This document shows positions 1-7,254 of a DNA stretch of 17,943 nucleotides, piece after piece. This DNA comes from Pseudobdellovibrionaceae bacterium (GTDB lineage Bacteria > Bdellovibrionota > Bdellovibrionia > Bdellovibrionales > JAMPXM01). A program made the position numbers and the translations under genes. Location: the NCBI GenBank assembly GCA_016791465.1, contig JAEUWE010000352.1, positions 1 through 17,943 of the forward strand. The letters run 5' to 3'. The notes beneath the pieces are model-generated. The model was given only the letters and a program-made list of their open reading frames with translations, was not told the origin of the DNA and did not search any database. Within the stretch, counting starts at the first letter, position 1. Each line of letters opens with the position of its first letter.

Positions 1-2
1 AC

Positions 3-86
3 TCGAGTCTTGGCGGACGACCACCAGCGCCGGAAACTTTCCAGCCAACGCTTAAGCATCTTGAAAGTGATTTATTAACAATGTAA
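3..86 (+). CDS. possible 3' end of an upstream gene (partial)
   Basis: The frame is open from the left window edge and ends with TAA at 84-86, giving about 27 residues that finish in LESDLLTM. The other two forward frames stop earlier (about 55 and 78), so this is only the longest of three short open stretches. A GTG directly follows the TAA at 87, which would fit a tightly coupled upstream partner of the receiver gene, such as a sensor kinase. No domain can be recognised in so short a piece, so the identity is unknown. Confidence 0.2.
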   Translation, partial: SSLGGRPPAPETFQPTLKHLESDLLTM

Positions 87-105
87 GTGGTAGTGAAACT
101 CCCGG

Positions 106-489
106 CTGGTCAATGCACGATTAAAGATCATCGTCGCCGATGACGATGCTGGAAATCGTGAACTTTATAGGGCCTATTTGGAAAACGACGCGCTTGATAT
201 CCGATTTGCAACGAACGGGCAAGAGGCACTCGAATTACAGAAAGCGCATCCTGCAGATACCATTATCGCCGATCTTCGAATGCCCGTTATGGATGGATTT
301 GCTCTGATTGAGGGACTTCGCCAGCACGAAAGCGCCAACCACCTTCCGGCAGTTAAAATTATTCTTGTCACGGCCGACGCACACGAGGAAACGGCCAAGA
401 AGGCTCTGTCGTACAGAAACACGCAGTATCTGACGAAACCCATACGAAAAGCGCAGCTCATGCAGGCCATTCAAAGGTCGATCAGTTGA
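106..489 (+). CDS. stand-alone response-regulator receiver domain (CheY-like), start uncertain
   Basis: This is a single receiver domain of about 120 residues with no output domain. The beta1 strand KIIVADDD is encoded at 124-147 with the acidic pocket. The phosphoacceptor Asp lies in ADLRMPVMDG (codon 271-273), the conserved Thr in LVTADAH (codon 370-372) and the invariant Lys in YLTKPI (codon 436-438). It would accept phosphate from a histidine kinase and act through protein contacts. The start is odd. The frame is open only from 97, after a TGA at 94-96, and no ATG, GTG or TTG occurs before TTG 178, which would cut off beta1 and the acidic pocket. I chose CTG 106 as the least bad start. 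Alternatively GTG 87 or GTG 93, in another frame, would join correctly if the A-run at 123-125 held one base fewer, giving CTIKIIVADDD. That would imply a frameshift or sequence error. Confidence 0.75.
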   Translation: MVNARLKIIVADDDAGNRELYRAYLENDALDIRFATNGQEALELQKAHPADTIIADLRMPVMDGFALIEGLRQHESANHLPAVKIILVTADAHEETAKKALSYRNTQYLTKPIRKAQLMQAIQRSIS

Positions 490-527
490 GAGATCGATAG
501 CGTCTGATAAGACACTCGGCTTTGGTA

Positions 528-824
528 CTAAGATCTTGCTCCAGTCAGACGTCTGAAATCTCGATCGGTCACCAAGCTCACCGTCTCCGAGCTCCTATCA
601 AAGATGATCCTGATCTCGCCCTTCTGAATCTGTCGCCGAAGCTGCTCCGCTTTCTTTTCAAAAGGAACCTCAGCCAAGCCATAATCGGTCCCTTCTCGCA
701 AAATAAAGCTCTCAATGACTCCGGCCACAGCTTCCTCTGAAAGTTGATCAAGACGGACTTCTATTGGTCGCTCTGGTGGTCGCTCTGGTGGTCGCTCTGT
801 CGGTTCACGCCTTCGGTTTTCCAT
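528..824 (-). CDS. UPF0270 (YheU-family) protein with proline-rich N-terminal extension
   Basis: The protein has 98 residues. Residues 21-85 match the YheU/UPF0270 family as I remember it: a VIESFILREGTDYG segment at 36-49, then a basic amphipathic helix (QLRRQIQKGE) and a short strand pair (IRIIFDRSSETVSLV). Family members are usually about 70-75 residues and begin close to the IEV of residue 21. Here about 20 extra residues precede it, consisting of ERP/ERPP repeats encoded by a 12-bp tandem repeat. No other start lies between them and the domain, so the extension appears genuine. The function of the family is unknown. The gene is divergent from hflX and convergent with the receiver gene, with 38 bp between stop codons. 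No strong Shine-Dalgarno site is visible. Confidence 0.85.
   Translation of the reverse strand: MENRRREPTERPPERPPERPIEVRLDQLSEEAVAGVIESFILREGTDYGLAEVPFEKKAEQLRRQIQKGEIRIIFDRSSETVSLVTDRDFRRLTGARS
766..801. repeat. 12-bp tandem repeat, about 2.8 copies, inside the YheU-like gene
   Basis: The unit GGTCGCTCTGGT occurs at 766-777 and 778-789, with a third, slightly changed copy at 790-801. The length is a multiple of three, so it encodes repeated ERPP tetrapeptides on the minus strand and changes in copy number would keep the frame. Confidence 0.9.
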
Positions 825-851
825 CGAAAAATGACGCTATCAAAACAGCGC

Positions 852-880
852 TTTCAAAGAAATCGAATACGGCATAAAAT
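852..880 (+). promoter_or_regulatory. candidate promoter of hflX with near-zero leader
   Basis: A -10-like TAAAAT lies at 875-880, with a weak -35-like TTTCAA at 852-857 and a 17-bp spacer. Only 8 bases separate the -10 from the ATG at 889, so transcription would begin at or next to the start codon. There is no properly spaced Shine-Dalgarno site. Inferred from sequence only. Confidence 0.4.
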
Positions 881-888
881 GACGAGCT

Positions 889-2319
889 ATGGATAAGAAT
901 ACGCCTGTCGTTAGCAAAAATGCCGTTCTGGTCGGGATCCAGCTCCCAAAGGTGAGCACACAGGAACTCGAGAGCTCCCTCCAGGAGCTTGCGCGTCTCG
1001 TAACGACACTCGGTTACAATGTCGTTGGGCAAGTCACACAAAAGCGCACGTCGGATCGATCAGCGTCTATTCTAGGTGAAGGTAAACTCAAAGAGCTCGC
1101 CGAATGGACAGGAGGCACCGGCAAAATTGCAGCTGTCTTCGAACGCAAACTCAGTAAAGCCGCCCTCAAATGGAAAAACGAAGGACAAAACGAAGAGAAC
1201 GAAACGGACTCCGACGACGGTGGCGATAGCCCTCAACCTGCAGCCGAAGACCTTGAGCAGAGTCGCCTTCCCGACGGAATGAAGGGGTCGGCACAGATTG
1301 TTATTGTCGACACCGATCTTTCTCCTTCGCAAATTCGTAATCTCGAAAGCGCCGCCGGCGTGACGGTTCTTGATCGCACCGGAGTTATTATCGAAATTTT
1401 TAGTCGCCATGCGCGGACCCGAGCCGCACGACTACAAGTTGAGATCGCCCGTCTAACTTATGTGGCTCCTCGGATTCGTGAAACGAGCGGCGGTGAAGAC
1501 CGCCAAGGGGGCGGCGTCGGAGGCAAAGGTGCCGGAGAAAGCAGTCTCGAGCTCGATCGCCGACGGATCCGCGATCGAATTAAAGAGCTCAAAACTGAGC
1601 TCGCATCCATCGGCAACGAACATCAAACCCGCCGCGCCCGCCGCGAACAAGAGATCTGTGTCGCACTCGTCGGATACACCAACGCCGGAAAATCTTCACT
1701 GATGCGCGCGATGACCGGAAGCGAAGTCCTTGTCGCCGACAAGCTCTTTGCGACATTGGATACAACAATCCGCCCTCTCTATCCTGAGACCCGCCCCAAG
1801 GTTTTGATGTCGGACACCGTCGGCTTTATTAAAAAGCTGCCGCACGACTTAGTCGCATCGTTTAAATCAACTCTCGATGAGGCGCTCAACGCCTCGCTCC
1901 TCCTTTTCGTTGTCGATGCCTCAGATCCATCGTTTCGTTCACAGCTCCAAGTCACTCAGAACGTCTTAGCCGAGGTCGGAGCAACCGACGTCCCACGCTT
2001 ACTGATTCTCAACAAGCGCGACCGCCTTGATGATGACCAAGCCAAGGCCCTGAGGGCTGAATTCCCAGACGCGGTTATGATCTCCACTCGCAATCAAGAC
2101 GATCTCTCTCAGCTCCGCGATAAAATTATGAGTTATTTCGAGAGCAGTATGATTGACGAAGATATCTTTGTTCCTTTCACCGCTCAGGGGGTGATCGGAG
2201 AAATCCGCGCAAAGATGCGCGTTCTCGGCGAGTCTTACGACGGCAACGGCGCCACTCTAAAAGTTCGCGGTACACCCGAAACAATCGCGCAGATAAGAAA
2301 GCGACTTGTTGAGGAGTAG
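889..2319 (+). CDS. hflX: GTPase HflX, ribosome-associated
   Basis: This 476-residue protein has the full HflX layout. The N-terminal domain includes the family segment SILGEGKLKEL (60-70) and DTDLSPSQIRNLE (141-153). A glycine-rich linker lies at about 201-216, followed by a basic helical region. The G domain has P-loop GYTNAGKSS at 262-270, switch II DTVGFI starting at 309 and NKRD at 375. HflX proteins bind the ribosome and split or rescue stalled ribosomes, for example under heat stress. Unusually, residues about 85-135 form an insertion that is basic, then strongly acidic and low in complexity (EENETDSDDGGD), placed between the two halves of the N-terminal domain. The gene is divergent from the YheU-like gene and ends 2 bp from the convergent MFS gene. 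ATG 889 is the natural start because the homologous region begins soon after it. Confidence 0.96.
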   Translation: MDKNTPVVSKNAVLVGIQLPKVSTQELESSLQELARLVTTLGYNVVGQVTQKRTSDRSASILGEGKLKELAEWTGGTGKIAAVFERKLSKAALKWKNEGQNEENETDSDDGGDSPQPAAEDLEQSRLPDGMKGSAQIVIVDTDLSPSQIRNLESAAGVTVLDRTGVIIEIFSRHARTRAARLQVEIARLTYVAPRIRETSGGEDRQGGGVGGKGAGESSLELDRRRIRDRIKELKTELASIGNEHQTRRARREQEICVALVGYTNAGKSSLMRAMTGSEVLVADKLFATLDTTIRPLYPETRPKVLMSDTVGFIKKLPHDLVASFKSTLDEALNASLLLFVVDASDPSFRSQLQVTQNVLAEVGATDVPRLLILNKRDRLDDDQAKALRAEFPDAVMISTRNQDDLSQLRDKIMSYFESSMIDEDIFVPFTAQGVIGEIRAKMRVLGESYDGNGATLKVRGTPETIAQIRKRLVEE

Positions 2320-2321
2320 CG

Positions 2322-3557
2322 TTACTCGTGAAAATCGAGATCTTTGTGAAAAGTCTCATCGAGTTTCCAGAGACTTAAAAGAGCCACGACGAACGAAATA
2401 ACGCCGATCACGACGGCCGATCCAGTCACACCAACCGTCGGAATCAGCGCCTTAAAACCCAATGTTTGTGGGATTGTTGCGGCCCTTACAAAGTTGGGAA
2501 CCGACGTCGTCACTGTCGCGCGAATATTTGTACCAAACTGCTCGGCCGCGACCTGTACAAACATCGCCCAGTAACCGGCCCCAATTCCCATGAGACAGCA
2601 GGTCGCATAGAAGCTCTTGGGACTCGAGTGCGGAAGCATGAGGTGCACCGCAACGCCCAGAATCGTTAACAAGATGTAGAACAGAATCGCTCGACGCCGA
2701 GATCGCATCGCCTGGCTGACAAGCCCGCTTGAAAGGTCGCCAACGGCCAAGCCGATATATCCCCACATCACGGCCTGCCCTCCCGTCGGAATTTCAGCCA
2801 TACCAAATGCTTTTCCAAACTCCGGGGCAAGGGTAAACAGTACCGAAACAACATACCAAATCGGCACACCGATCAAAATGCAATACAGGAACTTCATGAA
2901 TGTGGCGCGCCGACGAATGAGCATGAGAACGTTTCCACGTTCACGGCGTTCACTTTTGAGCGATTCAAATAGTCCCGACTCTGTCACGCCAACACGCAAG
3001 AGCAGGATCGCAAAGCCCATCACACCACCAATCACGTAGCATGTCCGCCAGCTCAGAACTTCGCCCAATAGTGCGCCAACAACCGCTCCAAGAATGCCCA
3101 CTGTTGCGATTATTGTCGTGCCCAGTCCTCGAATGTTGCGCGGAAGAATTTCTGAAATCAATGTAATGCCAGCACCCAGCTCGCCGGCAAGTCCAATCCC
3201 CGCAATGAATCGCAAGATCGCATACTGTTCGATGGTTTGCACAAACCCATTGAGAAAATTGGCAATCGAATACATCACGATTGAGCCCAAGAGAACCGAG
3301 AGGCGACCACGCTTATCGCCGAGCACTCCCCAAATCAGGCCACCAATAAGAAGGCCGGCCATCTGGGTGTTAATCAGAACAACCCCCTTGGACAAAACTT
3401 CGGACTCAGCAAATCCAAGGTCTCTAAGACTCTGCACGCGTACGATCGAAAACAACAGGAGATCATAGATGTCGACGAAGTATCCCAGGGCAGCAACCAA
3501 GACGGCCAGCCAGACTTTGCGCGGAACGGATTTTAGATCTGATTTTGTCACCGACAT
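2322..3557 (-). CDS. MFS transporter, metabolite:H+ symporter type
   Basis: This 411-residue, highly hydrophobic protein has about 12 membrane segments. Near the N-terminus it carries GYFVDIYDLLLF (25-36), with the two Asp residues typical of the metabolite:H+ symporter/sugar-porter-like branch. The MFS motif A between TM2 and TM3 appears as GDKRGR (80-85), and TM4 carries the RFIAGIGLAGELG signature. It should move a small organic solute across the inner membrane with protons, but the substrate cannot be read from sequence. The start ATG has a good Shine-Dalgarno site (GAGGG, 5 bases upstream) and a TATAGT -10 element further up, so this gene is leadered. It is divergent from the DUF2157 operon. 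Its stop lies 2 bp from that of hflX, with no terminator between. Confidence 0.93.
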   Translation of the reverse strand: MSVTKSDLKSVPRKVWLAVLVAALGYFVDIYDLLLFSIVRVQSLRDLGFAESEVLSKGVVLINTQMAGLLIGGLIWGVLGDKRGRLSVLLGSIVMYSIANFLNGFVQTIEQYAILRFIAGIGLAGELGAGITLISEILPRNIRGLGTTIIATVGILGAVVGALLGEVLSWRTCYVIGGVMGFAILLLRVGVTESGLFESLKSERRERGNVLMLIRRRATFMKFLYCILIGVPIWYVVSVLFTLAPEFGKAFGMAEIPTGGQAVMWGYIGLAVGDLSSGLVSQAMRSRRRAILFYILLTILGVAVHLMLPHSSPKSFYATCCLMGIGAGYWAMFVQVAAEQFGTNIRATVTTSVPNFVRAATIPQTLGFKALIPTVGVTGSAVVIGVISFVVALLSLWKLDETFHKDLDFHE

Positions 3558-3583
3558 TGAGCCCTCGCTTTAGGTGATTCGAC

Positions 3584-3610
3584 ACTATAGACAAAGCCCC
3601 GATGCGACAA
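3584..3610 (-). promoter_or_regulatory. candidate promoter of the MFS gene
   Basis: On the minus strand a -10-like TATAGT (3584-3589) is preceded by TTGTCG (3605-3610; 15-bp spacer) or ACTTGT (17-bp spacer). It would give a leader of about 20 bases containing the GAGGG ribosome-binding site. Confidence 0.4.
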
Positions 3611-3668
3611 GTCTCCAACAGGGATGAGTCGCGCTGTCTCATAGACCTTACGCGTACCCATAAGTGGA

Positions 3669-3696
3669 TTGAATCTCTGGCCGAATCCGCTATCGT
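3669..3696 (+). promoter_or_regulatory. candidate promoter of the DUF2157 operon with near-zero leader
   Basis: TTGAAT (3669-3674) and TATCGT (3691-3696) are separated by 16 bp, and TATCGT ends 8 bases before ATG 3705. The TTG that could be read as an upstream start codon is thus better explained as the -35 element. Confidence 0.4.
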
Positions 3697-3704
3697 CGAC
3701 AGTC

Positions 3705-4838
3705 ATGTCCAAACTCGACACCGCATTAGAAGAATGGGTTCAAAGTAAAATCATCAGCCCCGAACAGGCTAAACAGATTCGCGACCACGAGGCGGCGCGC
3801 CCAGAGAACTCATGGGTGCTCTCAGGTGTGTATGCACTCGGAGCGATCGTTATCGGCATCGGCATTATTTCGCTCATTGCCGCCAACTGGAGTTCAATTC
3901 CCAACTTCGTCAAAATCATCGGTGATTTTGTCCTCCTGATCATCGTGGCGGGACTTACCGTTCGCGCAGCCGTGCGCGAGAAACCCATTCAGTATGAGGC
4001 CTGGCTGCTCGGGTTTTTAATACTTGTACTCGCATCCATCGGGCTGATTTCTCAAGTCTACCACACGGGCGGCAAGATCTTTCAGGCCCTGCTGTTCTGG
4101 TCGGCTATTACATTTGTACCGATGTTCGCATCGCGCCGAATTCTTGTACCTTTTCTTTGGACAGCGGCATTTGTTGGCTCGCTCGCCTATGCCGCAGCCG
4201 AATCAGATGCACTGGAAATGATCTTCAACGATAACTATGCCGCAATCGCAATGACGATGCCGCTTCTCTGCATCACTTTAGCGGCCATCACCCATCGGCT
4301 CACGAAGGCCGAAAGTCGCGCCACAGCCGCGTTTGGTTTCTGGGCGCTCATCTGTGGACTCACGGCACTTGCAGCCGCTGAGCTCCGAGAGTTCGTTGGA
4401 CACGGTCTCGATTTCAGTACGCAAGCATACACGCCGGCCTATATCCTGGTGGCGACATCGGCTACTGCAATTTTGCTCAATCGACAGTATCGAAAACTAC
4501 CGAAGATCCTCTTGATTACCGCAATTGTGAGCTTCCTCATTCCATTTCATTTGCCAATTCACGAAATGAACAGCTCTCTCGTACACGCCACGCTCACCGT
4601 TCTGACCCTCGGAACGACTTCGCTCTTTCTTGCGAGCATCAAGGCGCGCCGACTCTTCCAGTGGTTTCTTTTCTTTCTGGGACTTCGCTTTCTTATCCTC
4701 TACTTTCAGGCCTTCGGCGGTCTGGCAACGACAGGTTTTGGCCTGATAGTTTCAGGAAGTATGTTTATTGGAATGGCGGTTCTTTGGAATAAGTATCGGA
4801 ACCCTATCGCGGCATGGGCAGAACGGTGGGCAGCATGA
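3705..4838 (+). CDS. DUF2157 domain polytopic membrane protein
   Basis: This protein of 377 residues starts with a soluble helical segment of about 40 residues (LDTALEEWVQSKIISPEQA), which is the hallmark of DUF2157, followed by about 12 hydrophobic segments. The family is an uncharacterised inner-membrane protein, commonly encoded beside GDYXXLXY proteins, as here. I preferred ATG 3705 over TTG 3669, because the family sequence begins at MSKLDTALEEW and the longer start would include the probable promoter. The last bases overlap the next gene (ATG at 4835 within ATGA, stop TGA 4836-4838), so the two are translationally coupled. The function is unknown; the context suggests a role in the cell envelope or ion balance. 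Confidence 0.85.
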   Translation: MSKLDTALEEWVQSKIISPEQAKQIRDHEAARPENSWVLSGVYALGAIVIGIGIISLIAANWSSIPNFVKIIGDFVLLIIVAGLTVRAAVREKPIQYEAWLLGFLILVLASIGLISQVYHTGGKIFQALLFWSAITFVPMFASRRILVPFLWTAAFVGSLAYAAAESDALEMIFNDNYAAIAMTMPLLCITLAAITHRLTKAESRATAAFGFWALICGLTALAAAELREFVGHGLDFSTQAYTPAYILVATSATAILLNRQYRKLPKILLITAIVSFLIPFHLPIHEMNSSLVHATLTVLTLGTTSLFLASIKARRLFQWFLFFLGLRFLILYFQAFGGLATTGFGLIVSGSMFIGMAVLWNKYRNPIAAWAERWAA

Positions 4839-5332
4839 TCAAAGCAAAAAGAGCACTCGTCACGGCCCTTGCAGTTCCGATCCTTGCGCTCGCGGCCCTT
4901 ACTCTCTACAAAAAATATATTCTCACAGTGGGAACCGAGGTCGTTCTACCCATCCGGGGATTTGATCCTCGAGATCTGTTGGCTGGACACTATCTCATTT
5001 ACCAAATTGAGTACGGAGTCGATGGTATCTGTTCTAGCGGATATGACGAAGAACAGGCTTTTGTCTGCCTAAAACCAAAAGAGTTTTTACGATATAATAA
5101 CGGCGAATGTGAGTTGCTCATCGCAGGCTCCTGCCGCAACGACCGCTTCGAAGCCGGCATTGAAAAATTCTTCGTACCCGAGGAAAAGGCGCTCCTGCTC
5201 GAACAAGCCGTGCAAGAGAAAACGGGAAGCATTGTGCTCTCGGTTACACGAAGTGGCGAGACGGCTGTCAAAGACTTGTTAATTGACGGCCGATCATGGC
5301 AAACTTATCAGCCTCCCGCCAAAGTGCAATGA
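4835..5332 (+). CDS. GDYXXLXY-family membrane-anchored protein
   Basis: This 165-residue protein has one N-terminal membrane anchor (LVTALAVPILALAALTLY) and a periplasmic domain. The segment FDPRDLLAGHYLIYQIEYG matches the core motif of the GDYXXLXY family, though the motif is divergent: D is replaced by H, and the later L and Y by Y and I. Four Cys residues in the middle (GICSSG, FVCLK, GECELL, GSCRN) could form disulfides. The start is placed at ATG 4835 rather than ATG 4814, because 4835 forms an ATGA overlap with the upstream stop and has GGTGGG a few bases before it. Family members are found next to DUF2157 genes, which fits here. The biochemical role is unknown. Confidence 0.8.
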   Translation: MIKAKRALVTALAVPILALAALTLYKKYILTVGTEVVLPIRGFDPRDLLAGHYLIYQIEYGVDGICSSGYDEEQAFVCLKPKEFLRYNNGECELLIAGSCRNDRFEAGIEKFFVPEEKALLLEQAVQEKTGSIVLSVTRSGETAVKDLLIDGRSWQTYQPPAKVQ

Positions 5333-5338
5333 GGTGAC

Positions 5339-5899
5339 ATGGAAGCCCTGATCAATTCGTTTCTTCTCGTGTTTGCCGGAGAGATGGGCGACAAAACTCA
5401 GCTTCTCTCGCTCGTACTGGCCAGCCGTTTCAAAAAACCTTGGACGATTCTCCTTGGAGTTTTTGTCGCCACTATCCTCAACCATGGATTGGCGTCGGGC
5501 CTCGGCGTTTGGCTTTCATCTCTGGTAGAACCGGCCACAATGCGCTGGATATTGGCTCTCACTTTCTTCGCTTTTGCACTTTGGATCCTCATTCCCGACA
5601 AGGAAGAGGAACTCAAACAGACCTCTCAATTTGGAGTTCTCGCCACGACTATTATCGCGTTCTTCTTGGCCGAGATGGGTGACAAAACACAACTCGCAAC
5701 AATTGCACTCGGCGCTCGATATGCCGACACTTTGATTGTCACCATTGGCACAACACTCGGCATGCTCGCTTCGAATGCACTGGCTATCTTTTTAGGTTCT
5801 AAGCTGCTCGAGCGCATTCCAATGAAGTGGGTGCGCGCCTTCGCAAGTTTTCTCTTTTTGCTTTTTGGAGTTTTGATTTTAATCAGCGATCAGATGTGA
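5339..5899 (+). CDS. GDT1/TMEM165 (UPF0016) family cation exporter
   Basis: This 186-residue protein has six predicted membrane helices as two inverted repeats. Each repeat carries the family signature EMGDKTQ, at 15-21 and 112-118. An acidic cytoplasmic loop (PDKEEELK) separates the halves. UPF0016 proteins transport divalent cations: the bacterial members studied export Mn2+, and the eukaryotic ones exchange Ca2+/Mn2+ for H+. A manganese or calcium exporter is the likely role. The start has a strong Shine-Dalgarno site (GAGGTG) that overlaps the stop of the preceding gene, and only 6 bp separate the genes, so it belongs to the DUF2157 operon. Confidence 0.93.
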   Translation: MEALINSFLLVFAGEMGDKTQLLSLVLASRFKKPWTILLGVFVATILNHGLASGLGVWLSSLVEPATMRWILALTFFAFALWILIPDKEEELKQTSQFGVLATTIIAFFLAEMGDKTQLATIALGARYADTLIVTIGTTLGMLASNALAIFLGSKLLERIPMKWVRAFASFLFLLFGVLILISDQM

Positions 5900-5909
5900 T
5901 GGAGATGCT

Positions 5910-6590
5910 ATGGCAAGTCTCGAAGGTCTAAGCTTTATCAATTCTGTTGTTAAAATGCCCCTCATGGCACTTCCGGTTCGAACCGTTGTCGTTCAAACTT
6001 CAGATGGAAACATTATGATCTCACCCGGCTCACAGCTCTCATCAGAGCAGCTCCAGGCGAGTGGCCCCATCACAGACATTGTAGCACCAAATCTGTTTCA
6101 CGGTGCTGGCATATCCAAAGCAAGCATTGCGCACCCCAAGGCTCGTCTCTGGGGCAGTTCTTCGATGAGAAGAAAATCGCAAAGTACGCCGGAGCTGAAG
6201 TGGACTCACGAGCTGAACGAAAACTCGTGGATCTTCTCCAACGAACTACCCGTTGTCGCCATTGGCGGAATGCCTACTGTGGAAGAGTTCGTCTTTGTAC
6301 ATAAACCATCTCGTTCTCTCATTGTTACCGATCTGTGCTTCAATTTGACTGACGCGAAAGGCTTTGGAGCGTGGCTGATCCTCAGCATCTTCGGCACATA
6401 CAGAAAGTTCGGAATCAGCTCTTTCTTTCTGAAAGGCGTCAAAGATCGCGCGGCTTTTATGAATTCTCTCACCAAACTCTTCAGCCATGATTTCGACAAC
6501 ATCATCGTCAGTCACGGTGACATCGTACAGGGCGGCGCAAAAGCGCTTCTTCGGGACGCTCTCGAGCGACGCGGTTTTAGCGACTTTTAG
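5910..6590 (+). CDS. DUF4336 domain protein (metallo-beta-lactamase-fold-like)
   Basis: This 226-residue soluble protein has the DUF4336 pattern: an opening strand set (MALPVRTVVVQTSDGNIMI), then SGPITDIVAPNLFHG, a short stretch ending in ARLWGSS, a central GGMPTVEEFVFVHKPSRSLIVTDLCFNL-like core and a terminal VSHGDIV. The fold resembles metallo-beta-lactamases, but I see no HxHxDH metal-binding motif. The usual HH after PN is HG here, so enzymatic activity is uncertain. The gene begins 10 bp after the GDT1 gene with GGAG five bases before ATG, so it is the last gene of the DUF2157 operon. Its 3' end overlaps the convergent membrane protein gene by 14 bp. Confidence 0.8.
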   Translation: MASLEGLSFINSVVKMPLMALPVRTVVVQTSDGNIMISPGSQLSSEQLQASGPITDIVAPNLFHGAGISKASIAHPKARLWGSSSMRRKSQSTPELKWTHELNENSWIFSNELPVVAIGGMPTVEEFVFVHKPSRSLIVTDLCFNLTDAKGFGAWLILSIFGTYRKFGISSFFLKGVKDRAAFMNSLTKLFSHDFDNIIVSHGDIVQGGAKALLRDALERRGFSDF

Positions 6591-7239
6591 AAACTGAGCA
6601 CCGTTCGATCCAGGCCGCCCAGAACACAAAAAGCCACATCGCAAGCGCCGGAGCAGCAATCATCGCTCCCGGTGTTTCCTCCGCCGGCTGCGGCCCGAAC
6701 GCATTCACCATATAAATCGCAGAAAGAAAAATCACTAAAGACCAAAAAACCAATTTCGACTTTAAAGTCGGCAGCGACGTCTCTTTTAGGTAGAATACGA
6801 TCGCAGCAGTGAAAAGTCCGGCTTCAAAAACAACTGTTCCGAGTTTCGAGTACCAAAGACCCAAACCAACCTTTGGCTCAAACCACAACAACGGCAAGTC
6901 CGGACGATGAGTTATGAAATCGAGCACCCAGTGCGAGAATACAACCGCGACCATTTTCAAAGCCGTCAGCCGATCGCCAGTGAAAACTGAGAAAAAGAAG
7001 CCAAAAACAAGTCCCCATATCAATGCCATCACCATACTGTGCGACACCGGATAGTGGATAAAATCCAGCGGCGTAAATTCTGTGGCACTGCGATCAACGG
7101 CGACCGTCTCTATCCCAAGCAAAACAAGAACTGGCCAGATAAGATCAAGGAGCTGACACGCCATAAACGTCGTCGCTAAACTCGCTTTAGGTGCCCAGCG
7201 CTTTGCCACCAAACCAACCGCATAATGCCCAATAAACAC
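6577..7239 (-). CDS. YdjM/DUF457-type membrane-bound metal-dependent hydrolase-like protein
   Basis: This 220-residue protein has about six hydrophobic segments. It carries the family's opening FIGHYAVG (2-9) and further conserved His/Asp positions on the membrane face: D32, H62, H67, and the cluster SHWVLDFITHRPD (102-114) with H103, D107, H111 and D114. The family is annotated as a putative metal-dependent hydrolase of the inner membrane, but its substrate is unknown. The start codon is GTG at 7237-7239, supported by GGGAG about seven bases upstream. It lies 15 bp after the SGNH pseudoenzyme gene and is therefore in the same minus-strand operon. The 3' end overlaps the DUF4336 gene on the other strand. 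Confidence 0.82.
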   Translation of the reverse strand: MFIGHYAVGLVAKRWAPKASLATTFMACQLLDLIWPVLVLLGIETVAVDRSATEFTPLDFIHYPVSHSMVMALIWGLVFGFFFSVFTGDRLTALKMVAVVFSHWVLDFITHRPDLPLLWFEPKVGLGLWYSKLGTVVFEAGLFTAAIVFYLKETSLPTLKSKLVFWSLVIFLSAIYMVNAFGPQPAEETPGAMIAAPALAMWLFVFWAAWIERCSVSKSR

Positions 7240-7254
7240 AGTGCTCTCCCTCTC

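Noticed and set aside
478..497. Inverted repeat TCGATC ... GATCGA at the end of the receiver gene
   Set aside because: Six-base arms with an 8-base loop, AT/GC mixed and no T-run; too weak for a terminator and can occur by chance.
522..740. 72-codon plus-strand open frame antisense to the YheU-like gene
   Set aside because: No ribosome-binding site or recognisable domain; the opposite strand encodes a conserved family.
1072..1702. Several 65-112 codon open frames inside hflX in other frames
   Set aside because: Low-quality compositions and no starts with Shine-Dalgarno sites; shadows of a well-supported gene.
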